A DNA stretch of 64,000 nucleotides, from assembly GCA_963576725.1 (NCBI GenBank), contig OY755251.1:39538933-39602932 (forward strand), written 5' to 3'. Positions 55,262 to 63,720 of the stretch are shown here, in pieces (the stretch's first letter is position 1; every line of letters starts with the position of its first letter). Position numbers and translations under genes: made by a program. Source of the stretch: Azorinus chamasolen (Eukaryota; Mollusca; Bivalvia; Cardiida; Solecurtidae). The notes beneath the pieces are model-generated. The model made no database searches and was not told the DNA's origin. It saw only the letters and a list, made by a program, of their open reading frames with translations.

Positions 55262-55735
55262 CTGCCGATTCGTCGCGATGAGGTCGTATTGGCCTGAATA
55301 AGAATTGAACATTCTTTTTTTTTAACTCATTCATTTTTACTTAAAGATGAAGTTCAATCTGAATGTTTTTTTTGTTTTGAGCCTTATACAATACAGCACA
55401 TTCTCATTGAATGTCCTGATTTAACCTTAATCAGAAATAGGTTCTTTCAAGCAGATTCCCGGCGGGAACTGTTTGAACTGGTAGAAATACAAAACATATT
55501 TGAATTTTTAAAAGCCATTAATATATATTCTAAAATTTAAAAGGTACATTTTTAGAATGTCGATTATGTTTGTCCTTATTTTGTTTACAATCCTGTTTGA
55601 TCCCGATCCTGACATTTACATAATCTAGTAAAATTGTCTCTATTTGATTTCATATTATAGTTTTATTTACATTAGTTGTTCGGCTCTATATGACCATCAG
55701 TGTCGATGGGCCGTAAAACACCCTAATCTGAAAAT
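55262..55735 (+). pseudogene. LINE 3' end (ORF2 C terminus plus 3' UTR)
   Basis: In one frame from 55262: PIRRDEVVLA, one TGA, then LTHSFLLKDEVQSE, C-x2-C, EPYTIQHILIECPDL, NRFFQADSRRELFEL and FEFLKAINIYSKI with a stop at 55538-55540. The RRDEVVL / LTHSFLL / HILIEC / LFEL...FL order is the C-terminal tail downstream of the reverse transcriptase in CR1/Jockey-type LINEs. The 3' UTR has GATGGGCCGTAAAACAC near its end, as such LINEs often do. The endonuclease and RT domains are absent: a typical 5'-truncated insertion. The single TGA fits an Arg codon lost by CpG decay. Confidence 0.87.
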
Positions 55736-56400
55736 TTCCTAAGTTGGTCTAAAGTTCGGACACTTTCACTTCCGTAAAGAATGTGTTCTTTATAGTTTTC
55801 TCGATGATAGAATAAGCCGTCACGATCTTACCCCTGGATCTCTTTTAAAAAGTAGCAATTTGGGTCGGATTGCCATAGTAATTAAGAAACGCTCTTCAGT
55901 TCCAGTGCCCCTGGTCCTTTTTTAGAAGCTGTTATTTTAGTTTATTTTCCATCTATATAATTTATAGCTTTACTAATTAAGCCCCGCCCCTGATTCAAAC
56001 GGTTGTCATAAGCGTACTGCTCCGAATGCGAAAGTTGTCGGTTCCGCAACATCTTAGTCATTTCCTCGGCTGTTATCGATCGTTGATAATCTTTCCGTTG
56101 TGGTATTAATTGTTTTAGGCCTGACCTAGGAGAAATAATTTCCAATATTTTCATTTCCAAAATACAAACAATTATACACTGAAAAGAAATATGTCGACCT
56201 GTTTCCATCTATAGAAACTTGTATTATTCCATACATGATGTTTTTTATAATCATAAAGACAAATTATAATTCACTCTCAATTCTTGATAAATCAGCCCTC
56301 CTACCAGTGAAAGTCCAATACCAGCGTTCCATATTATAGCGCGGGGCCGGCTCCCGCGCGAAAAGTAACAAAATAACCACTGCCCCTCCTGTTATTGCCT
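55736..56400. other. Spacer, nothing recognised
   Basis: An 88-codon minus frame (55942-56208) has no recognised motif. A GC-rich CGCGGGGCCGGCTCCCGCGC palindrome-like stretch lies near 56340. Confidence 0.4.
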
Positions 56401-56405
56401 ACCCA

Positions 56406-56597
56406 TCAAACGTTTTGCTACGACAATTTATATGTATTTGGGTATTTTAGACCAATTGTTTTCCTACGAAGCCAGTGTATATATTAGGAAATGCCTTCCT
56501 ACGAAAACAAAATTGCCTTCGTAGAAAAACAAATCTATTATAATACCTATATAAATTCTCGTAGCAAAACATTTGATAATAATACGTAGTTGGTCCC
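56406..56597. mobile_element. Foldback MITE, unit 1 of a tandem pair
   Basis: GTTTTGCTACGACAATTTAT pairs with ATAAATTCTCGTAGCAAAAC and TGTTTTCCTACGAAG with CTTCGTAGAAAAACAAAT. The left tip is truncated; the right tip reads ATACGTAGTTGGTCCC. Confidence 0.8.
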
Positions 56598-56611
56598 AAG
56601 TGGTAGTCACT

Positions 56612-56820
56612 GGGGGCCAACTACGTATTATTATCAAATGTTTTGCTACGACAATTTATATGGGTATTATAATAGATTTGTTTTCCTACGAAGCCAGTGA
56701 ATCAATTGGGAAATGTTTTCCTACGAAAACAAAGTTGCCTTCGTAGGAAAACAAATCTATTATAATACTCATATAAATTGTCGTAGCAAAACATTTCGAT
56801 AACAATGCGTAGTTGGCACC
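56612..56820. mobile_element. Foldback MITE, unit 2 of a tandem pair
   Basis: GGGGGCCAACTACGTATTAT at the left and ATGCGTAGTTGGCACCC at the right. Inverted arms of roughly 75 bp or more cover most of the element (TTTTGCTACGACAATTTATA, TATTATAATAGATTTG, TTTTCCTACGAAG and their complements). AGTGGTAGT occurs at both outer boundaries (about 56600 and 56823) and could be a duplicated target. Confidence 0.88.
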
Positions 56821-56861
56821 CAGTGGTAGTGGCTACATTAAAAACCTTTCTATAGCGACTG

Positions 56862-57119
56862 TTCAACCCTCTCCTTCACATAAACTTTTTTCACGCCTTT
56901 GCAAACAGAGTAGATCCTAACCAGACGGCTCCTATAGGAGAGTAGATCCTAATGAGACGCTGGGTCTGCTCTGTTTGCTTATGACGTGGTATAGGTATGA
57001 TTCCACAGATGTTATTAAAGCAAATAATTCCCTTGAAACTTCTGCATTATGAAATGTTCAGCAAATGCATATTCGTGATACCAGTACAAATGTATATTCA
57101 ACAGGGAAAGGATAGATAA
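56862..57119 (+). mobile_element. PH hairpin MITE, variant
   Basis: TTCAACCCTCTCCTTCACAT at the left and CAGGGAAAGGATAGATAA at the right. The hairpin region (about 56900-56979) shows an internal duplication of AGAGTAGATCCTAA. Confidence 0.7.
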
Positions 57120-57153
57120 ACGACTACGGATCTCTAAGAGTAGATGGTCGCTG

Positions 57154-57412
57154 AATCATATCCCTCATATAGACGCCTTTTCACACATTTGCAAACAGAG
57201 TAGACCCAGATCAGACGGCTCCAACAGGAGCCGTCTGATCTGGGTCTGCTCTGTTTGCTAATGGAATTTGAAAGATCCATTTCTTTACTTTCTAAAATGG
57301 CTACAGTAGTCCACCTTCCATATTTCATTATAACTACATGTATTATGTCCATGAATACTCAGTAGGTATTGCATTTCAATTTGAAATAAACATGGAACAG
57401 GGAAAGGGTTAT
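57154..57412 (+). mobile_element. PH-A MITE with near-perfect hairpin
   Basis: The hairpin at 57191-57258 has 32-bp arms (GCAAACAGAGTAGACCCAGA...) with one mismatch and an AACA loop. CTAAAATGGCTACAGTAG and CAGGGAAAGGGTTA follow. The left TTAA is eroded. Confidence 0.88.
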
Positions 57413-57647
57413 TCTTTGATTTGATTAAAACTTATGTAAGAAACAACGAAATCATGAATATTAATGAGACGATTTTTATAGTGGCATATACATACAGACA
57501 ATGTTGGTCAAGGTAGAAACTGCGCCTCCAGGTTGATATTATTTCATACGTAAATTGAGCAGTCCCTGAACAACTTCATTAGCTGTCTGATCTGGATCCA
57601 CTCTGTTGGCAAATGCATCAAAGACTTCTTTGTTGATAAAGGGTTAA
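57413..57647 (+). mobile_element. PH-B MITE abutting the previous PH-A copy
   Basis: TTATGTAAGAAACAACGAA, ATGAATATTAATGAGACG, a decayed hairpin (about 57549-57612) and TGATAAAGGGTTAA at the right. Confidence 0.72.
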
Positions 57648-57825
57648 TTTAAATGTAAGAGGTATAGCTAGTTTGCATAAAATAGACAAACTAGTATTTT
57701 GACAGACTACATAATTAGAGTACCTACACTATGATAACACTCCTTCATTGTATTCATCTGTTTAGGTCGCTTGGAAGGGCATGCGACTTTAGTGATCTCG
57801 TTTTCCATCGCCCCCTTCATGCCAT

Positions 57826-58053
57826 GTCCCTGTACTCAATGAATATTCATGAATGAAATTATGACAAATTAATTAGGTTAAGTTTTATAATGGAAGGACT
57901 AAACAGGAAGTTTTTGTATTGGAAACTGTAGAAACATACCTATAATGGGTTCACAGGCACACAGAGCAGACCCTGATCAGACGCCTCCTACAGGAGCCGT
58001 CTGATCTGGGTCTACTCTGTTTGCAAAGACGTAGAAACGCGTATTTATAGAGG
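57826..58053 (+). mobile_element. PH-B MITE
   Basis: GTCCCTGTACTCAATGAATA, hairpin at about 57965-58025 (CAGACCCTGATCAGACGCCT / GAGCCGTCTGATCTGGGTCT), AAAGACGTAGAAACGCG and GAGGAAAGAGTTA. Confidence 0.8.
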
Positions 58054-58494
58054 AAAGAGTTATGAATGAAAGATTCACGAAGGACCTGTGGTCACTGTCC
58101 TTATCTCACAATCACTTGCTGTCAGTCCCTAGGATTCTCGAAACAGGTCGGTTGGATCTATACCAGGAAACCATTTTACGCATGGAAAAATGCCAGTTAT
58201 TTCATATATGGACGGCTATGGCATATCTCCTTCCTGTTCTTCATGTTCTAGTTCGTAACTGCGTACGTGCAGACAGCGACACTTAGAATGCATGCAATAG
58301 TATAGTCTTTACTATGTTGACAGAGAACGGGTTAGTTTTGCCAGCAGTTTTGATCAAGATGAGACCCGGATTTGCACGGCGTCTCATCAGGACTCAAACG
58401 GTTTGACACCGTGCTCGTGGTTTTGAAAAGAAAAAATGAAGATGAAAATGACAAAACGTTCTGCCATCAAGATTTTGTTCAGGAGGCCAAACTT
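58054..58494. repeat. Spacer with PH-C hairpin
   Basis: PH-C arms at about 58344-58408 (CAAGATGAGACCCGGATTTG / GCGTCTCATCAGGACTCAAA). Overlapping frames at 58062-58286 have no recognised motif. Confidence 0.5.
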
Positions 58495-58719
58495 TTAACC
58501 CTTTTCCTGTTCAATATTCGTGAAAGAAATAATGACGTAATCATATTTATTACCTGAATGTTTATAATGGTACACAGGGATTGTCTTACCTTTACAGAAA
58601 GTGCAAAAATTCCATAAGCAAACAGAGTAGACTCTAATCAGACGGCTCCTATACGCCTGATTAGGGTCTACTCTATTTGTAGATGCGTGGAAAGGCGATT
58701 ATGTGAAGGAAGCGGTTAA
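58495..58719 (+). mobile_element. PH-B MITE, complete
   Basis: TTAACCCTTTTCCTGTTCAA and GAAGGAAGCGGTTAA. The hairpin at about 58618-58682 has CTCTAATCAGACGG paired with CTGATTAGGG, a change mirrored in both arms. Confidence 0.85.
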
Positions 58720-58812
58720 TTACTATACCCCCTGTCACGAATTACATGGTTTATATCATGAGGACAATCTAGCGGTATCGATACACTTCATTAACCCTTT
58801 AATACAGGACTA

Positions 58813-59051
58813 TTAACCCTTCCCTGTTTAATATTCTTGAAAGAAAATAATGTCATCATGAATCTTCATTTTCTAAGTGTGTATATGTACTGAGGGTGTT
58901 TTGGTACTGGTTGAAAATGTAGTCACATGTATCATAATTGCATAAGCAAATAGAACCCTGATCCGACGGCTCCTACAGGAGCGGTCCGATCTGGATCTAC
59001 TCTGATTGCAAAGGGGTTATTAGAGGCTGTCCCTATAAGGTAAAGGGCTAA
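58813..59051 (+). mobile_element. PH-B MITE, complete
   Basis: TTAACCCTTCCCTGTTTAAT and AAGGTAAAGGGCTAA. Hairpin at about 58944-59012 (ACCCTGATCCGACGGCTCCT / AGGAGCGGTCCGATCTGGAT): the CCGA/TCGG change is mirrored. Confidence 0.85.
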
Positions 59052-59099
59052 CTCTGATAGTATAGCCCACATAACTCATTCCCTCCTAGACTATTTTTA

Positions 59100-59300
59100 G
59101 TCCCAACCTCTTTGAATAAATCTACCAAAAAGGAGCAATAACTATAGAAACGGAAAACTTAAGAATTGTGTAGTTTTTAAACCATTGTGATAAATAGAGC
59201 ATTTGCTCCTGTGGAGAAAATGCTCTATTTATCACAATGGTTTCAAAAAATGAGTTTTACAGAGACGCAAAAAGCGTCAGTAGGAGATAATAGGTTAAAA
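59100..59300. mobile_element. PH-E element with 31-bp hairpin arms
   Basis: AAACCATTGTGATAAATAGA... (59179-59209) and ...TCTATTTATCACAATGGTTT (59213-59243) have one mismatch and a TGT loop. The element limits are uncertain. A related hairpin is at 21476-21538. Confidence 0.75.
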
Positions 59301-59528
59301 TTAACGTGGACAGTGTACATCCAAACAAAAGAGCTCTTTTCCCTTTGCTTCGTGATATTTATCAACACTCCGTTTAACCCTTGACTTGAAGAATACTCCT
59401 TAATGGCGTCATTAACGTGTTTTAGCTTATTGTTTATAATGGTAAATGAACAGAAGGGTTGATTGGCGTGGAAGAAGGTGTAGTAAGATATCGGTATATT
59501 ATATTTAGTAATAGAGAATGCCGTGATC

Positions 59529-59803
59529 TGGGTATACTCTAATTGTGTTAATGGGAGTTCTGGGTCTACTCTTACTGGGCTAATGGGAGTTATGTGTCTA
59601 CTCTAATTGGGTTAATGAGAGTTCAGGGTCTACTCTAATTGAATAATGAGGGCTCTGTGTCTACCCTAATTGGGTTAATTGGATTTCTGAGCCTACTTTA
59701 ATTGGGCTAATGAGAATTCTGTGTCTACTCTAATTGGGTTGATGAGAGTCCTGGGTCTACTCTAATTGAATAATGAGGGCACTGTGTCTACTCTAATTGG
59801 GTT
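59529..59803. repeat. ~32-bp minisatellite
   Basis: About eight to nine units of TCTACTCTAATTGGGTTAAT plus GAGAGTTCTGGG; some units are shortened to CTAATTGAATAATGAGGGC. Confidence 0.9.
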
Positions 59804-59900
59804 CCTATATATGTAAAGTAGGGCTCACATTCACTAACATGTTGAATCCGAATTTGAGACCCAGTCACAAAAAACTGTAAATATAACATTGTATATTTGA

Positions 59901-60510
59901 TCTTGTCCGTACGTGTACGTCCGTCCGTCCGTATGCACATGTAGAAGAAATTGTCCGGGCTCTTTCTTGAAAAGTATTTGCCCAATCCTCACCAAACTTT
60001 ACACACATGTTTGTAGTCATTATATCTTGGTCAAATTTGATAGCTATGTAAATCGCTTCTGTCTTTTTTTGAGTTGGGCCCCTTTATTTGCAAAAAAAAT
60101 GATTTTAAAAATATCTCGTCCGGAATCTTTCTTGGAAAGTGTTTGTCCAATCCACACCAAACTGTACACACATGTTTGTGGCTATTATATCTTGGTCAAG
60201 TTTGAAAGCCATGTAAATCGTTTTAGTTATTTAGGAGTTGCGGTCCTTTATTTGCAAAAATGACTAAACTATCTTGCCCGGACTCATTTTTGGAAATTAT
60301 TTGTCCAATCCATATCAAACTTTACACACATGTTTGTAGCCATTATATCTTGATCAAGTTTGATAGCCATGTAAATTGCGTCAATCGTTAAGGAGTTGTG
60401 GCCCTTTATTTGCAAAAAAATGACTTAAAAAATATCTTGTCCGGACCCTTACTTTCTGTGACAAAAATTCTGAAGTGGGGGCATCAGTGTCCTATGGACA
60501 CATTTCTAGT
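59901..60510 (+). repeat. K4 tandem cassette, ~160-165-bp units
   Basis: After the leader GTACGTCCGTCCGTCCG, TTGTCCGG-type words fall at about 59951, 60116, 60275 and 60435. Units contain CTTGAAAAGTATTTG, CACCAAACTTTACACACATG and TTATATCTTGGTCAAATTTG. The trailer is GGGGGCATCAGTGTCC plus TATGGACACATTTCTAG, whose GTGTCC/GGACAC forms a small hairpin. Confidence 0.9.
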
Positions 60511-60564
60511 TTGCTAATGAAGTCACTTATTCCCAGCCATGCATGGAACCCATTTTGTTCTGTT

Positions 60565-60788
60565 TTAATTCTTTACTCCATGAATATTCGTGTAAGAAAT
60601 AATGACATTATGAATATGTATGATGGCATTTGGACACGGACAATTTTGACCATAGTAAAAGCTGTATAATCATAACAATATTATTTCTTAAACAAACAGG
60701 ATCCATTTGATATTGGTCTACTCTGTTTGAATAGGTCTACTATGTTTGCAAAAGCGTAGAAAATCGTGTTTATGGAGTAACGGGTTAA
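60565..60788 (+). mobile_element. PH-B MITE, degraded hairpin
   Basis: TTAATTCTTTACTCCATGAA with TATTCGTGTAAGAAATAATG, ATAGTAAAAGCTGTATAATC and GGAGTAACGGGTTAA. Confidence 0.75.
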
Positions 60789-61066
60789 AACTGTTGACAT
60801 TTAGGCTTTTTAAAAGTTTAATCTCAAATTTAATCTCCAGGCCCCGTTGCTATAAAACTACTTGCTTCAGTCTGAGATCATTCTAAAGCATATGATTGGT
60901 CAAGCTCAAAGTCCGACCAATCAGATACTTTAGATTGAAGCAAGACTCATACTCGGGATGTTTATAACCTCGGCGCCAGGTGTGAACATGAGCTTAGATC
61001 TGTTGGAACTAATGGAAATCCGAATACATGTACCTAGACAAGTATCCTTATCGAGCTTTTACCCTT
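60789..61066. other. Spacer with a short palindrome
   Basis: TGCTTCAGTCTGAGATC ... TGATTGGTCAAGC near 60870-60905 partly pairs with CCGACCAATCAGATACTTTA and GATTGAAGCAAG near 60913-60946. Confidence 0.4.
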
Positions 61067-61311
61067 TACTTAATAAATACGCCATTCTATGCCTTTGCTA
61101 ACAGTGTAGGCCCAGATCAGACGGCTTCTACTGGAGCCATCTGGTCAAAGTCTGCTCTGGTTGCTTGTCGGATCATATAGGTCAGCTGATGTTTTAGTTG
61201 CTGATGTGGTCAGCAGTTCCTGTGATCACGTGACTGTATAAAAAACGAATCTAATTAATATTCACAATTGTCATTTTTTCTTTCATGGATATTAATGGAG
61301 TAAAGGGTCAA
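61067..61311 (-). mobile_element. PH-B MITE, reverse
   Basis: TTTACCCTTTACTTAATAAA, hairpin at about 61097-61165, GTCAGCTGATGTTTTAG, ATTAATATTCACAATTGTC and GGAGTAAAGGGTCA. Confidence 0.75.
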
Positions 61312-61443
61312 GGTAGGTGTAAACTTAATGCATCGTGAAAGTCATACGGAAAAAGGCTTTTAGAATGTGTTTCATCCTGTATTAATCCATCACCTGCCTA
61401 AACAGTTAACTAAACTTCGGATAAGCCAGGTATTACTGAAAGA
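61312..61443. mobile_element. PH-D MITE
   Basis: CTTAATGCATCGTGAAAGTC / TGTGTTTCATCCTGTATTAA arms, then CTAAACTTCGGATAAGCC and AGGTATTACTG. Confidence 0.55.
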
Positions 61444-61720
61444 TGCGAGCAGTCCAACCAGTAAGTGAGGGTTGTTTAGTCGGCTTCTCATCGACATCTA
61501 GACGGCTTGACACCATGGTGATGTGTGATTTTTAAAAATAAATGAAAACAAAAATGAAAATAAACAAACGATAACTCTATTCGGCCCACTCCGGCAAGTT
61601 CGGATAATTTTTCTATTTCGTAGAATATAGAAATCGTATCTATACTCGGAGGTTTCCGACAAGCTCGAATCTCCGCGGGAAAATTCCGATCGTACTAACG
61701 TGGTTACAACAGACTTATAC

Positions 61721-62156
61721 TATGGAACGCCATTCTGCCATGCTATTTGCTATATGCTAAATGCGAAATGCTAAATTCAAAATGCGAAATCCTTTTTGCC
61801 AATTGTGTTAATTGCTAGGGAAATCCAAATGATGGATGTAAATGACAAATGCGAAATGCTTATTGCTAAATGCATGTTTGCACTACTAGCATTGAACAGC
61901 GACATTTTTATTTAGTTGTGCAATAAGCAATAAGCTTCAATGTAAATAAACATGCATTTAGCAAATGTACAGTCACTTTAAAAATCGCGCTGTTCAGTGC
62001 CAGTAGTGCAAACAAGCATTTAGCAATAAGCATTTCGCACTTCGCATTTGTCATTTACATCTTTCATTTGGAACATTCCCTAGCAATTTACACAATTGGC
62101 AAAAAGCATTTCGCATTTTGTATTTAGCAATTAGCATGACAGAATGGCGTTCCATA
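61721..62156. mobile_element. 436-bp foldback element with TTATAC duplication
   Basis: TATGGAACGCCATTCTGCCA and TGACAGAATGGCGTTCCATA are inverted ends, and pairing continues through words like GCTAAATGCGAAATGC and GCATTTCGCATTTTG for most of the element. TTATAC flanks it on both sides (61715-61720 and 62157-62162). The arms are built from short AATGC / GCAAAT words repeated many times. No coding capacity. The 6-bp duplication does not fix a superfamily. Confidence 0.88.
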
Positions 62157-62192
62157 TTATACCGAGCCCTCGAACTATCGGCATGAGTGATT

Positions 62193-62403
62193 TACTCTTT
62201 CGCTACTAAATTTTGTCGTCTGCAAACGTTTTGGTCTGCTGTAATTTCCATTTGTTTTTATTTTTCTTCATCGTTGTTTCAAAAACAGCCAGAATAACAA
62301 ACAGTTTGGATCCTGATGAGACGCCGTGTTACTCGACGTTTCAACTGGGTCCAAACTGTTTGCACATGTAATCACAGACGCGACATTGGCAACGAAAGAG
62401 ATA
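62193..62403 (+). mobile_element. PH-C MITE, complete
   Basis: ACTCTTTCGCTACTAAATTT at the left and CATTGGCAACGAAAGAG at the right are inverted. Interior: TTGTCGTCTGCAAACG, TTGGTCTGCTGTAATTTCC, and the hairpin 62299-62365 (AACAGTTTGGATCCTGATGA / TGGGTCCAAACTGTTTGC). Confidence 0.85.
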
Positions 62404-62579
62404 AAAGCGGCATATACATTGTATTGTTACAGAAGAAATACGATATACCTACATGTATATAGCCTTGTCTATATGGGACAGGTAGTTAACAAAACTGGCA
62501 CAATCTTAAAACTAACTTGAAAGAGAGAATGAATACATGCCACTTCTCTAGCATGCTGTCGAGGCCATTTTCGTCTCGT

Positions 62580-62832
62580 TTATTCACGAATAAATAACCA
62601 TATAAGAAATACTGTTAATTGGCCGATTTATTTATAATGTTATATAATGGCCATGACAGAGAATGTAGAATGCCAACATGTAAGTATTTCCATAAGTAAG
62701 CTGTGCAGACCCTGATCAAAGGACTCCTACAGGAGACGTATGGTAATAGTTTACTGTACAACCTGTATGTAGAGGTCTACACTGTTTGCCTATGTCTATT
62801 TAATGGACACTGGGTATTAATGGTTTAATAAA
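62580..62832 (+). mobile_element. PH-B MITE, degraded
   Basis: CCATATAAGAAATACTG, TATAATGGCCATGACAGAG, a hairpin from about 62696 whose right arm is rearranged (GGTCTACACTGTTTGCC), and a decayed right end. Confidence 0.6.
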
Positions 62833-62843
62833 TGATAGTTTAT

Positions 62844-63090
62844 TTAACCTTTCCCTCATATAAACGCATTTTCACGCATTTGTAAACAGAGTAGATCCAG
62901 ATCAGACAGCTCTTATAGGAGCCGTCTGATCAGGGTCTGCTCTGCTTACTAATGGAATTTGATAGATATGTTACTTTACTTTCTAAAATGGCTACAATGT
63001 TCCATTCAATATTTCAATAGAACTGTTTTGTCCATGAATATTCAGTAGGTATTGAAATTTGGAATAAACGTAGAAATGGGATATGGTTAA
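62844..63090 (+). mobile_element. PH-A MITE, complete
   Basis: TTAACCTTTCCCTCATATAA and GGGATATGGTTAA. Hairpin at about 62882-62950 (CAGACAGCTCTTATAGGAGC), then CTAAAATGGCTACAATG, GAATATTCAGTAGG. Confidence 0.85.
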
Positions 63091-63255
63091 CTTTCAAAAT
63101 TATCATGTATCTTCGAATTCTCTGACTTTCTATCAACCTGTCAGACATCTGTCATTGTCAAGTTGACATCAGCATAGAAATAATAAGTTTTGCAAAACTG
63201 TAGAGGTTGGAAGTTACGAAACAAAGAAGTACCTGTACACAAAGGGGTTAACGCT

Positions 63256-63484
63256 TTAACCCATTTGCTCCCAGTGGATTCCTCCATGCTTATATATTGG
63301 ATTAGTCTATCTTTTATCTAAGGGATGTCTGGTCTGAATTTTCATTTCTGTTTTGTTTTATATTGAATTTCCTATCAGCAAACTGTGTAGACTCTGATCA
63401 GACGCCGCATTATGCGGCGTCTGATCAGAGTCTACACGGTTTGCCTACGTCCCATATATGGGATCGTGGGAGCAAATGTGTTAA
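63256..63484. mobile_element. PH-F MITE, complete, with near-perfect hairpin
   Basis: Termini TTAACCCATTTGCTCCCA and TGGGAGCAAATGTGTTAA are inverted. The hairpin at 63378-63444 has 33-bp arms (GCAAACTGTGTAGACTCTGA..., ...GTCTACACGGTTTGC) with one mismatch around GCCGCAT-T-ATGCGGC. Body sequence differs from PH-A, PH-B and PH-G. Confidence 0.88.
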
Positions 63485-63599
63485 ATACCACATGCATATA
63501 TACATGTATTCCAGAATTCAAGAATGGACTGATTTTTATAATTGCAACGAACAATGGAATACTTGCCCATTGCAGAAACTTCAGAATCAGGTATATATT

Positions 63600-63720
63600 G
63601 TTATCAGTTATATATTATTTCACAAGCAAACAGAGTAGACCTTGATCAGACGGCTCCTATAGGAGCCGTCTGATGTTGACCTACTCTGTAAATGTAAAGA
63701 CATCGGCGCTTCTTCAGGAT
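63600..63720 (+). mobile_element. PH-B type hairpin, right part
   Basis: Hairpin at about 63627-63690: GCAAACAGAGTAGACC... around CTCCTATAGGAG with ...CCTACTCTGTAAATG. It resembles the right end of a PH-B element, followed by AAAGACATCGGCG. Confidence 0.65.
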
